From: DAOOOW01 sp035387885
GTDB taxonomy: Bacteria; Patescibacteriota; Patescibacteriia; UBA2196
Assembly: GCA_035387885.1 (NCBI GenBank)
Contig: DAOOOW010000001.1
Coordinates: 48,173 to 112,172, forward strand
Direction: 5' to 3'
DNA length: 64,000 nucleotides
Position numbers and translations under genes: made by a program. The notes beneath the pieces were generated by a model, which was not told the origin of the DNA, searched no databases, and was given only the letters and a program-made list of their open reading frames with translations. This document shows, in pieces, positions 47,619 to 56,668 of this stretch. The first letter of the stretch is position 1, and each line of letters starts with the position of its first letter.

Positions 47619-48160
47619 TAGGGGCACAAAATTTTGTGCCCCTACAAAAAATACTCCGCAGCTACAAGCGTGGGGTTAATTTTAACTTCGTTCACTGTTA
47701 GTTAAAAAACTAGATCCCTCCGCTCGTTCTTACAGTGGGTTTCACAATGCCTGTCGACATAATGCTTCACCCATTGTGGCTATAAAAATTAAAGCAGTTT
47801 AATTTTTATTTAACGCCACAACTGGTCGAGATAAACTGCAGGAAAAAATAATGAGCTACCCCGCATCTAAAAGTGCGGGGTTAATTTTAACTTTGTTCGC
47901 GGGTGGTTTTGCCGTCATTCCATTCGGCAAAACCTGGCTCACTTCGTTAAAATTAAAAAGCCCCGAGCAGGCGGAGCTAAATACAAGAATTAAGAATAAT
48001 GAATAAAGAATTATGAATAAAAAATGAATTAATTTTTTCTACTCGGCTTTAGCCGAGGTTGGTGGTACTTTAGTACAACATTAAAAAGAAAATTATTTAT
48101 AGTTTAGTGGTAAACTAAAGTTTACCAAACCCCCACTAAAGTGGGGTAGAAAAAATAAAT
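47619..48160. repeat. Non-coding field of nested palindromes
   Basis: About 540 bases without a gene. In order: the palindrome GTAGGGGCACAAAA/TTTTGTGCCCCTAC (47619-47646); the three-module element 47738-47830 with the GCAG-loop hairpin 47784-47807; a nested set with CCCCGC/GCGGGG, TTAATTTTAAC/GTTAAAATTAA and GGTTTTGCCG/CGGCAAAACC (about 47855-47965); CTCGGC/GCCGAG, and CCCCACT/AGTGGGG near recA. Confidence 0.75.
47738..47830 (+). repeat. Tail-type hairpin element without a tRNA
   Basis: GTGGGTTTCACAATGCC-TGTC-GACAT...CACCC, then TTGTGGC enclosing AAAAATTA-AAGCAGTT-TAATTTTT, then GCCACAA. The layout matches the insert of the tRNA-Arg(GCG) tail (13664-13753), with compensated stem changes, but no T-arm halves flank it. 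Confidence 0.75.
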
Positions 48161-48165
48161 TAACT

Positions 48166-49182
48166 TTATTTTTCTTTTTCCTTAATAAAATTCCAGATTT
48201 CTTTTTTAATTTCTTGGGTTAATTTTTTATCTTCTTTTAAAGTTTTTTTAGCATTTTCGCGACCAACACCAAGTTTAATGTCTTTGCAAGAAAAAGTGGT
48301 GCCAGATTTTTTGACTAGACCATAGGTCATACCCAAATCAATAATATCTCCAGAAAGCGAGATGCCTTCATTATACATAATATCAAATTCCGCAGTTTTA
48401 AAAGGGGCGGCCACTTTATTTTTAACTATTTTGGCTTTTACCCGATTGCCCACAATTTCTTCCCCCATTTTAATTTGAGCGGCACGGCGTAATTCAATAC
48501 GCACAGAAGAATAAAATTTTAAAGCCAAGCCACCGGGAGTAGTTTCTGGATTACCAAAGAAAACCCCAATTTTATGTCTAATTTGATTGATAAAAATAAC
48601 ACAGGTTTTAGTTTTGGAAACAATAGCAGTGAGTTTTCTTAGAGCTTGACTCATTAATCTGGCTTGCAGAGCCATATGAGTATCACCCATCTCACCCTCA
48701 ATTTCCGCTTTGGGAGTCAGGGCAGCCACGGAGTCCACAATAATTACATCAACACTATTTGATCTAACCAAAGTTTCTACAATGTCCAAAGCTTGTTCGC
48801 CAGAATCTGGTTGGGAAAATAATAACTCATTAATATTAACACCTATTTTTTTAGCATATTCAGGATCTAGGGCGTGTTCAGCATCAACGAAAGCTACAAG
48901 GCCACCCATTTTTTGAGTTTCAGCAGCAATGTGTTGGGCAATGGTGGTTTTACCAGAGGCTTCTGCTCCATAAATTTCAATAATTCTGCCACGAGGCACA
49001 CCACCAACAACAAGAGCAATATCTAAAGACAAACAACCCGTAGGAATTACAGAAACTTCCATGGCTTTAGCTTCACCAAATTTCATAATAGCCCCCTCGC
49101 CAAACTTTTCCTTAATTTGATCAATGGCTGATTGAGTATTTTCTTGTTTAGTTTCCTTTTCGGTTTTTTGTTCTTCTTTCAT
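48166..49182 (-). CDS. recA: Recombinase RecA
   Basis: The 338-residue RecA binds single-stranded DNA and exchanges strands. Conserved parts: Walker A YGAEASGKTT near residue 66 (A-E in place of P-E/S-S), VDAEHALDPEYAKKIGV, VIIVDSVAALTPKAEIEGEMGD, and loop L2 FINQIRHKIGVFFGNPETTPGG. Length is standard. A Glu-rich N-terminus precedes it. A DnaA-box-like site lies upstream at 49240-49248; no clear SOS box was seen. Confidence 0.97.
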   Translation of the reverse strand: MKEEQKTEKETKQENTQSAIDQIKEKFGEGAIMKFGEAKAMEVSVIPTGCLSLDIALVVGGVPRGRIIEIYGAEASGKTTIAQHIAAETQKMGGLVAFVDAEHALDPEYAKKIGVNINELLFSQPDSGEQALDIVETLVRSNSVDVIIVDSVAALTPKAEIEGEMGDTHMALQARLMSQALRKLTAIVSKTKTCVIFINQIRHKIGVFFGNPETTPGGLALKFYSSVRIELRRAAQIKMGEEIVGNRVKAKIVKNKVAAPFKTAEFDIMYNEGISLSGDIIDLGMTYGLVKKSGTTFSCKDIKLGVGRENAKKTLKEDKKLTQEIKKEIWNFIKEKEK

Positions 49183-49290
49183 GTGGTTAGAAGTGTTTAA
49201 AGGCGAATAATATTAGACGCGCATAAACGCTAAATAGTGTGTGGATAACTATCATTATCTTAGCAAATGCTTGGGGAGTGTCAAATAATT

Positions 49291-49950
49291 TTATGGTGCT
49301 GGTTCAAAAATTATTTTTCTTTCAATTGTTCTGGTTTTAGAATATTTTGTTTTACCTTCAATAAGTAAATTGTTAATACCAGGAATTAAATTAATAACTT
49401 GAGCAAAAGAATTGTCTGGTAGAAGTATTACATCTTCTTGATTAATTTTAATTTTAACTTCAGAGTTGGCTTTGCCAGAAACTGTAATAACGTTATTATT
49501 AGAGATTAGATTTGTTTGCGGATAAAAAATTTCAATTATTGGCGGCGCAGTTATTTGATTTATTTGCCAGACAATATAGACCAAAAAAATAAGGGTGAAA
49601 AAAATAAAAAAAGAAAGTTTAATTGTTTTAGGGAGATTAAATAAATCGGAAAGTTTAATTTTTTGAGTAAATATTTTTTTATGATAATTTTCTTCAGAGA
49701 CCATATAAAATTTAATATTTTTAATGTCTGGTATTTTTATTTTTAAAAAATTACAATAGTCTTTTAAAAAATTTTTAGCATAAATTTCTCCTGGTAATTT
49801 AGACCAATCATTTTTTTCCAAAGCTTCTAAAAATTTATAATTAATGTGAATATGTTTGCTAATTATTTTTAAAGAAAGCCCAGTACGATAACGGGCTTCT
49901 TTAAGAATTTGACCAATATTTTGTTGTTGAAATTTTTTAGTAAAAAACAT
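49291..49950 (-). CDS. RodZ-like helix-turn-helix membrane protein
   Basis: The 219-residue protein has an N-terminal HTH_25/RodZ-type helix-turn-helix (IGQILKEARYRTGLSLKIISKHIHIN; FLEALEKNDWSKLPGEIYAKNFL). One membrane helix follows near residue 112, then an outside beta domain (ISNNNVITVSGKANSEVKIKIN), the DUF4115-like layout. RodZ links MreB to the wall machinery; no mreB is in the window. It is downstream of ftsK in the same orientation. Confidence 0.82.
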   Translation of the reverse strand: MFFTKKFQQQNIGQILKEARYRTGLSLKIISKHIHINYKFLEALEKNDWSKLPGEIYAKNFLKDYCNFLKIKIPDIKNIKFYMVSEENYHKKIFTQKIKLSDLFNLPKTIKLSFFIFFTLIFLVYIVWQINQITAPPIIEIFYPQTNLISNNNVITVSGKANSEVKIKINQEDVILLPDNSFAQVINLIPGINNLLIEGKTKYSKTRTIERKIIFEPAP

Positions 49951-49991
49951 ATTGTTGATATCTGGTAACTAGTAAAAGGTAATAGAAAAAA

Positions 49992-52196
49992 TTAAAAATT
50001 TTCAAAAGTGTCATTAGAATTTTCTGTAGGTAAAATTTCTTCTAATTCTTCGTGAGCTTTTTCTAATTCGTGCAAGGCTTCATCTTGTTTAAAATCTTCA
50101 TGGCCAACTAAAACTTCTCTAGGTTTTGCACCATTAGCATGGCCAACAATTCCCATGCTTTCCAGAGTGTCTAAAATTCTGGCCGCTCTAGCATAACCAA
50201 TACTTAGGCGTCTTTGTAAATATGAAGCAGAAGCTTTGCCAGATTTAATCACAATTTCTTTGGCTTCCTCAAGCATAGTATCATCTTCATCAATTTTTAA
50301 AGGTGCACCATCAACTCCCAAAATTTCTGTTTTTTTAGTTATTTCTTCGTTATAATCTGGTTCGCCAAAATTAGTTTTTAAGTAACTAACTACATTATCT
50401 ATTTCTTTATCAGACAAATAGGCGCCTTGAATTCTTTTGGGTTTTGATAAATCAGCAGAGATAAAAAGCATATCTCCTCTACCAAGTAATTTATCAGCTC
50501 CAGAATGATCTAAAATTGTTCTAGAATCTCCAGAAGAAGCCACAGAGAAAGCAATTCTTGAAGTAATATTAGCTTTAATTAAACCAGTGATTACATTAAC
50601 CGAGGGTCTTTGAGTGGCTACAATTAAATGAATGCCAACAGCTCTGGCTTTTTGGGCCAAGCGGATAATAGCTGGTTCTATATCAATTGCCGCTAAAGAC
50701 ATTAAATCTGCCAATTCATCAACGACAATAATTAAATAAGGCATAGGTTCTTGGGCAGTTTCATTGTAATTATCAATATTTCTTTTATGAGCGACTGATA
50801 AAATCTTAAACCTGTCTTCCATTTCTTTGACAGCCCACTTAAGTGCTTGGACAGTTTCTTTAATACTGGTAATTACCGGACAACTTAAATGAGGAATATC
50901 ATTGTATTGAGTCATTTCCACTTGTTTTGGGTCGATTAAAATAAATTTTAAACGATCTGGTTGATTTTGATATAAAAGAGAAATAATTAAAGTATTAAGA
51001 CAAACGGTTTTGCCAGAATTAGTCGCGCCGGCCACTAGTAAATGGGGCATTTTTTCTAAATTAGCTAATTGAGGTTTACCTGCTACATCCTTGCCTAGGG
51101 CAATCATTAAATTGCCATTTCTTTTTCTAAATTCTTCAGTATTAAGAATTTCTTTTAAGCCAACTAAAGCAATTTTAGTGTTAGGAACTTCTACACCAAT
51201 TAATGATTTGCCAGGGATTGGCGCTTCTAGGCGAATTGGATGAGCTGCTAGGGCTAAGGCTAAATCATTAGATAGAGCGGTAATTTGGGCCACTTTAACT
51301 CCAGCCATGGGCTTAAAAGTATATTGAGTAACTGTAGGACCAACAGCAACTTCACCCATTTCAACATCAATGTTAAAATGACTTAAAGTTTTTTTAATGA
51401 TTTCTTGATTGGCTTTGATATCGCCAGCTGAAGGTTTGGAAGATTTATCTTCCAAAAGATCAAACGGAACATCAATTTTAGGATAATGTTTTTTATTTTT
51501 TTTAGGTGTATTTAATAATTCTTCATCGTTTGATATTAATCCTCCTGTGTCGGAAATTTCTTTAGGTGCGAAATTAATTTCTTTTTGTTCAAAACCAATT
51601 TCTTCAGCTGTAAGCTCCTCAAGAGCAGCAGTTGATTGTTTTTGTTCTAATTTATTTTTAATTTTATTGAATAAAACAAATTCCGGCCAATGTAATTTTA
51701 AAATTAAATTTTTAATGGATGTTTCAAAGTAAAATAATAAACCAATTAAAAATAAAGCAATTAAAATTATTAAGGCTCCAGCAAAATTAGCTACTTTTTC
51801 TAAGGGGTTAGTTAAAAAAAAGCCTAAAATTCCGCCACCCGTGCCTTGGTTATAAAAAGTAAAAGATTTATCATGGGCAAATAATTGTAAAAGTCCTAAA
51901 AAACTTAGAGTCATAATAATTAACCCTAAAGATTTAAGTGTAGAAGATTCGTATTTTTCTTTATTGATAATTAGATAGCCACTAATTATTAGAATTATAG
52001 GGGCTAGCCAATTGGCCCAACCAAAAGAAAACAGCCAAAATGAATTAATGGCTTGACCAGCCTTGCCTGCCAAATCAAAATTTCCCAATAAACTTAAAAA
52101 AGCAATGGCAAAAATAACAATCACTAAAACGTCTTTTTTAGTGTCAGAAGAGATATTTATTGAAGCTAACAAAGATGATTTTTTTGTCTTTTTCAT
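49992..52196 (-). CDS. ftsK: DNA translocase FtsK/SpoIIIE
   Basis: The 734-residue protein has four N-terminal membrane helices (residues 20-165), a short linker, a motor domain with Walker A AGATNSGKTVCLNTLI near residue 385 and Walker B LIIVVDELADLM, and a C-terminal gamma winged helix (SASYLQRRLSIGYARAARIL). It pumps DNA at the division septum and assists chromosome dimer resolution. The short linker is typical of SpoIIIE-like forms. Confidence 0.96.
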   Translation of the reverse strand: MKKTKKSSLLASINISSDTKKDVLVIVIFAIAFLSLLGNFDLAGKAGQAINSFWLFSFGWANWLAPIILIISGYLIINKEKYESSTLKSLGLIIMTLSFLGLLQLFAHDKSFTFYNQGTGGGILGFFLTNPLEKVANFAGALIILIALFLIGLLFYFETSIKNLILKLHWPEFVLFNKIKNKLEQKQSTAALEELTAEEIGFEQKEINFAPKEISDTGGLISNDEELLNTPKKNKKHYPKIDVPFDLLEDKSSKPSAGDIKANQEIIKKTLSHFNIDVEMGEVAVGPTVTQYTFKPMAGVKVAQITALSNDLALALAAHPIRLEAPIPGKSLIGVEVPNTKIALVGLKEILNTEEFRKRNGNLMIALGKDVAGKPQLANLEKMPHLLVAGATNSGKTVCLNTLIISLLYQNQPDRLKFILIDPKQVEMTQYNDIPHLSCPVITSIKETVQALKWAVKEMEDRFKILSVAHKRNIDNYNETAQEPMPYLIIVVDELADLMSLAAIDIEPAIIRLAQKARAVGIHLIVATQRPSVNVITGLIKANITSRIAFSVASSGDSRTILDHSGADKLLGRGDMLFISADLSKPKRIQGAYLSDKEIDNVVSYLKTNFGEPDYNEEITKKTEILGVDGAPLKIDEDDTMLEEAKEIVIKSGKASASYLQRRLSIGYARAARILDTLESMGIVGHANGAKPREVLVGHEDFKQDEALHELEKAHEELEEILPTENSNDTFENF

Positions 52197-52288
52197 ATTG
52201 ATATTTTAACACTATTATCAAACCTTGCCAAGAAATAAATTGTATCCTATAATATAAACATTATTAAAAATAAATTAAGATCAATCGT

Positions 52289-52486
52289 ATGGCATTACAA
52301 TCAAAAGGACATTCCAAAACAGCTAAAAGAACTAGACGTGGCGCTATTAAACTTAAAAAAATTTCTTTAACATCTTGTCCTAAATGTAAAGAACCTGTTA
52401 AACCGCACACAGTTTGCCATAAATGCGGTAGTTATAAAGGTAAAGAGGTGGTAAAGATTAGGATTAAGAAGGCAAAGAAGAAATAA
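52289..52486 (+). CDS. rpmF: 50S ribosomal protein bL32
   Basis: The 65-residue protein has the bL32 pattern: basic N-terminus (SKTAKRTRRGAIKLKKISL) and a zinc-binding domain CPKCKEPVKPHTVCHKCG with four Cys. Divergent from ftsK and upstream of nusB. Confidence 0.95.
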   Translation: MALQSKGHSKTAKRTRRGAIKLKKISLTSCPKCKEPVKPHTVCHKCGSYKGKEVVKIRIKKAKKK

Positions 52487-52648
52487 AAAAATTACAAATT
52501 CAAAATTACAAATACCAAATAAATTCCAAATTACAATTTTTAAAATTTTAAATTTTGTTTTTAATTTTGGTATTGGTGCTTGTTTGGAATTTGATTAAAG
52601 TTTGCCGTTGTGGCAAACATTAATTTGGAACTTGGAATTTTAAATTTT
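52487..52648. repeat. Dispersed ACAAATTCCAAATT-type repeat
   Basis: Runs of CAAATTACAAATACC-like units followed by the inverse TTTGGAATTTG-like units. Similar tracts are at 39070-39130 and 53103-53245. They also include GTTTGCCGTT-GTGGCAAAC hairpin sequence, whose inverse recurs at about 56186-56205. Confidence 0.6.
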
Positions 52649-53101
52649 ATGTCTAATAGACATTTATCAAGAACTATTGCCATGCAAACGCTCTATGAGT
52701 GGGATTTTAATCATCGCTCACAAAAATTGGATAAACTAATTACTGATAATATAGGTCAATATGCCCAAGGATTAGAAGATACGGAATTTATCATTAGATT
52801 GGTTAAAGGCGTGGTTAAACATATTGCAGAAATTGATGAAAAAATTATTAAATATGCGCCCGAATGGCCTTTAGATAAGATTACTATTTTAGATCGCAAT
52901 GTTTTGCGTTTGGGAATTTATGAATTGACTTTAGAAAAAAATGAAGTGCCACCCAAAGTAATTATTAATGAAGCCATTGAAATGGCCAAAACTTTTAGTG
53001 GGATGACTTCGGGGAAATTTGTGAATGGAGTACTTGGAACCGTGTACACAGAATTAGAGAATAGAAATGTTAAAGAAGTTTCTGTAGTTGATTCTTTATA
53101 A
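52649..53101 (+). CDS. nusB: Transcription antitermination factor NusB
   Basis: The 150-residue all-helical protein matches NusB: SRTIAMQTLYEWDF near the start and LDRNVLRLGIYELTLEKNEVPPKVIINEAIEMAKTFSG later. With NusE it binds boxA during rRNA transcription. I chose ATG 52649; an upstream in-frame Met would extend into the dispersed repeat. Confidence 0.93.
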   Translation: MSNRHLSRTIAMQTLYEWDFNHRSQKLDKLITDNIGQYAQGLEDTEFIIRLVKGVVKHIAEIDEKIIKYAPEWPLDKITILDRNVLRLGIYELTLEKNEVPPKVIINEAIEMAKTFSGMTSGKFVNGVLGTVYTELENRNVKEVSVVDSL

Positions 53102-53278
53102 TATGAAAATTACAAATTCAAAATTACAAATATCAAATAAATTTCAAATAACAAAAAATCTAATTGAATAATGAATTATGGTTTTGAATTTTAATTTTGG
53201 TGCTTATTTGGGATTTGGTGCTTTGAATTTGGAATTTAAAATTAACTTAACTTTCTTGGCCGTTAGACAGCCAGACAA

Positions 53279-53312
53279 TAAAAAGTCTGTAGTGTAATGG
53301 TCAAGATACAAA
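53279..53312 (+). other. tRNA 5'-half-like sequence in the pnp leader
   Basis: GTCTGTAGTGTAATGGTC then AAGATAC resembles a tRNA acceptor and D-arm 5' half, ending just before the pnp ATG. A preceding AGAC...GTCT pair (about 53265-53289) could form a hairpin. It might be a tRNA remnant or a pnp leader; weak evidence. Confidence 0.3.
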
Positions 53313-53321
53313 AGGAATAAT

Positions 53322-55574
53322 ATGAAACATGAAAAACAAGTTTTTTCCGCGGAAATTGGCGGAAAAAGTTTAATTATTGAAACAGGAAAATTGGCCCAAC
53401 AAACTAATGCCTCTTGCACCATCCAATATGGTGACACAGTGGTTTTGGCCACTGCCTGTATGTCAAAAAAAATCCGTGAAGGCATGGATTTTTTTCCTTT
53501 ATTGGTAGATTTTGATGAAAAACTTTACGCCGCAGGAAAAATTAAAGGTTCGAGATTTATTAAAAGAGAAGGCAAGGCATCTGATGAAGCAATTTTATCC
53601 GGTCGTTTAGTAGATCGTTCTATCAGACCACTTTTTTCTGAAACAATGAGAAATGATGTGCAAGTGGTTTTAAGCGTTTTGTCTTTTGACTCTGAAAATG
53701 ATCCAGATGTTATAGGATTAAATGCCGCATCCATGGCTTTATTTATGTCAGATATTCCTTGGGCTGGACCAGTGGCAGCTGTTAGAGTCGGGATGATTGA
53801 ATCTTCAACAGAGGCTGGAAAATATGAAATGGTTTTAAATCCTAGTTATGAAGCTAGAAAAAAATCGGTTTTAGATTTGGTGGTAGCTGGTACAAAAGAT
53901 GAAATTGTCATGCTCGAAGCTGGAGCTAATATTATTTCCGATACTCAGATGCAAGAAGCAATAGAATTTGGACATAAACATTTGAAAAAAATAATTGATT
54001 TAATGGAGAGTATCAGAGCTAAAATTGGTTTAGCTAAAATAAATTTAGAATTAGAAATAGAAAAAACTGCTGAAGAATTAGCTTCAATCGCTAAATTAGA
54101 AGAGAAAGTTAGCGCTTTGGTAAAAGCTAAAATTGAAGAAATTTTTAGTTCTAAATCCAAAGATGAATATCATAATAATATTGATAAATTATATTTGCAT
54201 ACAGAAGAAACTTTAAAGGCAGATAATGATGTTTCTAAAGAAGAAAAAATAGTTGGTTTAAAAATGATTGAAAAGTTTTTAGATATTCACGCCAGAAAAT
54301 TAGTTTTAGAAAAAAATATTCGTGTTGATGGCCGAGCCATTGATGAAATTAGACCTTTAACTGCGGAAGTTGGAGTCTTACCACGAATTCATGGTTCTGG
54401 TTTATTTCAAAGAGGTGAAACACAGGTTTTATCAGTTGTTACTCTTGGCGCGCCATCTGATGAACAGACGTTGGATACTATGGAAGAATCTAGTAAGAAA
54501 CGCTATATGCATCATTATAATTTTCCTAATTTTTCAGTAGGTGAAATTGGCCCAATGAGAGGGCCAGGTAGAAGAGAAATTGGACATGGGGCACTCGCAG
54601 AAAAAGCTTTAGTGCCGGTGATTCCAGAAAAAGAAGTTTTTCCATACACCATTCGAGTTGTTTCAGAAGTTTTAGGATCAAATGGCTCATCTTCCCAAGC
54701 TTCCATTTGCGGTTCTTCTTTGTCCTTAATGGATGCTGGGGTGCCAATTAAAGATACGGTAGCGGGTATTGCTATGGGCATGATGAGTGATTATAATAAT
54801 AAAAATAATTATAAAATTTTAACAGATATTCAAGGAGTGGAAGATCATTCAGGGGACATGGATTTTAAAATTGCTGGCACAAAAGATGGAATTACCGCTT
54901 TGCAATTAGATATTAAACTTGGGGGTATTGGCTTAAATATTGTTAAAGAAACTTTGGCTAGAGCTTACGAAGCCAGATTAAAAATTTTAGAAGTTATGAA
55001 GAGCGCCATTGCCGAACCAAGAGCAGATTTATCTCCTTACGCGCCAAGAATTTATACTTTACAAATTAATCCAGATAAAATTCGTGATGTGATTGGCCCA
55101 GGTGGTAAAGTGATTAACGAAATTATTGATACCACTGGCGTAGCCATTGATATTGAAGATTCTGGTTTGGTGTTTATTACTGCGCCTAATGGCGCCTCAG
55201 CTGAAAGAGCTATGGAATGGGTGAAAAATTTAACTCGCGAAGTGCAACCGGGTGAATTCTTCACTGGTAAAGTTACTAGGCTGATGACTTTTGGAGCTTT
55301 TGTAGAAGTTTTACCAAAACAAGAAGGTTTGGTGCATATTTCTGAAATGGCTCCATTTAGAGTTGACCGAGTTGAAGATGTGGTTAATGTGGGTGATTCA
55401 ATTCCAGTTATTGTTAAAGAAATTGATGATCAAGGCCGAATAAATTTAACTATGATTGGCACAGATTTTGATTTTTCTAAGATTAAACAGTCAGCTCCGT
55501 CAGATCCACACCATGGAGGATTTAATAGAGGGGGAAGAAGAGATGATCGAAGGGGTGGTGGATTTAGAAGGTAA
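53322..55574 (+). CDS. pnp: Polynucleotide phosphorylase
   Basis: The 750-residue exoribonuclease has two RNase PH domains (MKHEKQVFSAEIGGKSLIIETG; IRVDGRAIDEIRPLTAEVGVL, with FPNFSVGEIGPMRGPGRREIGHG and MDFKIAGT), a KH domain (DKIRDVIGPGGKVINEI) and an S1 domain (GKVTRLMTFGAFVEVLPKQEGLVHISEM), with a Gly/Arg tail. It degrades RNA from the 3' end. Length is slightly above 700, from the tail. Confidence 0.97.
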   Translation: MKHEKQVFSAEIGGKSLIIETGKLAQQTNASCTIQYGDTVVLATACMSKKIREGMDFFPLLVDFDEKLYAAGKIKGSRFIKREGKASDEAILSGRLVDRSIRPLFSETMRNDVQVVLSVLSFDSENDPDVIGLNAASMALFMSDIPWAGPVAAVRVGMIESSTEAGKYEMVLNPSYEARKKSVLDLVVAGTKDEIVMLEAGANIISDTQMQEAIEFGHKHLKKIIDLMESIRAKIGLAKINLELEIEKTAEELASIAKLEEKVSALVKAKIEEIFSSKSKDEYHNNIDKLYLHTEETLKADNDVSKEEKIVGLKMIEKFLDIHARKLVLEKNIRVDGRAIDEIRPLTAEVGVLPRIHGSGLFQRGETQVLSVVTLGAPSDEQTLDTMEESSKKRYMHHYNFPNFSVGEIGPMRGPGRREIGHGALAEKALVPVIPEKEVFPYTIRVVSEVLGSNGSSSQASICGSSLSLMDAGVPIKDTVAGIAMGMMSDYNNKNNYKILTDIQGVEDHSGDMDFKIAGTKDGITALQLDIKLGGIGLNIVKETLARAYEARLKILEVMKSAIAEPRADLSPYAPRIYTLQINPDKIRDVIGPGGKVINEIIDTTGVAIDIEDSGLVFITAPNGASAERAMEWVKNLTREVQPGEFFTGKVTRLMTFGAFVEVLPKQEGLVHISEMAPFRVDRVEDVVNVGDSIPVIVKEIDDQGRINLTMIGTDFDFSKIKQSAPSDPHHGGFNRGGRRDDRRGGGFRR

Positions 55575-55682
55575 AATTAAAATGTCTAATGTCTAATTAA
55601 TAATGTCTAATGAATGATAAAATGTAACTCTGGCCTTTAGACCGGAATTACTGTAGGGGCGGGTTTTAAACCCGCCAATAAA

Positions 55683-55712
55683 AACCAGTCTGAAAGGGCT
55701 GGTTTTTGGTTG
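55683..55712 (+). terminator. Terminator after pnp
   Basis: AAACCAG/CTGGTTT stem followed by T-rich sequence. Upstream lies a GGCGGGTTT/AAACCCGCC palindrome (55657-55676). Confidence 0.75.
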
Positions 55713-55783
55713 GGATTGATTTTTTAATAAAGAGTGGTATAATAGAAACATAATTAAGGCATTAACTATTTAGCAAAAAAAAT

Positions 55784-55978
55784 ATGAAAAATTTAAACTA
55801 TAATATTATTTTAAAACCAGAAAAGCAAGGCGGTTTTACTGTGGTTGTGCCATCTTTACCTGGTTGTGTAACATATGGCAGAGATTTAGCAGAAGCCAAG
55901 AAAATGGCTAAAGATGCTATTAAAGTTTATGTGGCAAGTTTGGTTAAACACAAAGAATGCGCTTTCTGTAAAATTTAA
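55784..55978 (+). CDS. HicB-like protein (orphan)
   Basis: The 64-residue protein matches the short HicB antitoxin fold: NYNIILKPEKQGGFTVVVPSLPGCVTYGRDLAEA and a helix KKMAKDAIKVYVASL. No HicA-like toxin ORF is adjacent, so it is an orphan. Such stand-alone HicB-like proteins are common in small genomes. The end carries ECAFCK, an extra Cys pair. A GGACAGGTTTGAAACCTGTCC-type palindrome (about 55999-56020) follows as terminator. Confidence 0.85.
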   Translation: MKNLNYNIILKPEKQGGFTVVVPSLPGCVTYGRDLAEAKKMAKDAIKVYVASLVKHKECAFCKI

Positions 55979-55998
55979 TTAAATAGGATTTTATTCGT

Positions 55999-56022
55999 AG
56001 GGACAGGTTTGAAACCTGTCCT
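55999..56022 (+). terminator. Palindromic terminator after hicB-like gene
   Basis: GGACAGGTTT/AAACCTGTCC with following TTTTGG. A widespread dispersed palindrome type. Confidence 0.7.
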
Positions 56023-56069
56023 TTTGGTTTGGTTGGGTTTTTATCCTCTCCTTATAAAACAGGTACCTA

Positions 56070-56200
56070 TTTTTGTTGGCTCCAATCTCCTGATTGGAGC
56101 CTTAGTGCTTCATTAGTGTAATTAAAATATAAAAAATATAATAAAGAGGCATTGTGTCTCCAGTCAGGAGACTGGAGACAACCAACAACGGCAAACTTTA
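56070..56200. repeat. Palindromic element with GTTGG/CCAAC ends
   Basis: Left arm: GTTGGCTCCAATC-TCCT-GATTGGAGCC. Right arm: GTCTCCAGTC-AGGA-GACTGGAGAC followed by AACCAAC. Together they form a closed element in the 56.0-56.35 kb gene-free stretch, which also has two DnaA-box-like sites (56227, 56250). Confidence 0.65.
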
Positions 56201-56357
56201 ATTTGAAAAGGCGGGGACTAATTACTTGTGGATAAAATTTATTAATGGTTGTGGATAAAACCTTACTTTTGTTATAAAACTATAACTTTAAATATGATTA
56301 ATTTTGGCTTAATTTAGCATAAAATAGCATTAAAAAAGCTAATTTTGATATAAATAC

Positions 56358-56386
56358 TTGACAAATATTTTAATCTGTGCTATAAT
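56358..56386 (+). promoter_or_regulatory. Consensus promoter of the 56669 gene
   Basis: TTGACA (56358-56363), 17-base spacer, TATAAT (56381-56386). Transcription would start near 56393, giving a leader of about 275 bases. Confidence 0.9.
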
Positions 56387-56392
56387 GACTGC

Positions 56393-56493
56393 AGAGAATG
56401 AGAGGAGAAAAAAGTCTAGAAAGAATTAATTCTTTTAAGGCGTTGAAATTAGTTTTTAATTCCCCTGCTCTTCTCTAAGAACGCGGGGTTTTT
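56393..56493 (+). ncRNA. Attenuator-type leader segment
   Basis: Begins AGAGAATGAGAGGAG at the transcription start. AGAGAA (56393-56398) can pair with TTCTCT (56471-56476). The alternative hairpin CCCTGC/GCGGGG (56463-56488) followed by TTTTT acts as a terminator and contains those bases in its loop. The leader of the 36454 gene has a similar arrangement. Confidence 0.6.
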
Positions 56494-56536
56494 AAATCGA
56501 AAAATATAAAAATAGTACTTTGATAATAAAAATATT

Positions 56537-56624
56537 GCCAGTAGACTTATGCCTTAAAAACTAAGAGCGGATAAAATCTTTTGGTCTTATTTGCTCGATA
56601 ACTTTAAGGCAGTAGCCTACTGGC
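56537..56624 (+). ncRNA. 88-nt structured leader RNA, copy C
   Basis: Identical to copy A over 88 bases. Outer stem GCCAGTAG/CTACTGGC, inner GCCTTAAA/TTTAAGGC, terminal GAGC/GCTC hairpin. It lies 45 bases upstream of the ATG at 56669, inside the transcript from the 56358 promoter. Confidence 0.75.
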
Positions 56625-56668
56625 AATGAGGCTGGTTGGAAAAAAATAAAAAAAGAAAAGAGGAAACA

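Noticed and set aside
56393..56493. tmRNA, 6S RNA or RNase P RNA
   Set aside because: No tRNA-like ends, peptide tag or the conserved P4 of RNase P; length near 100 nt and a terminator fit an attenuated leader better.
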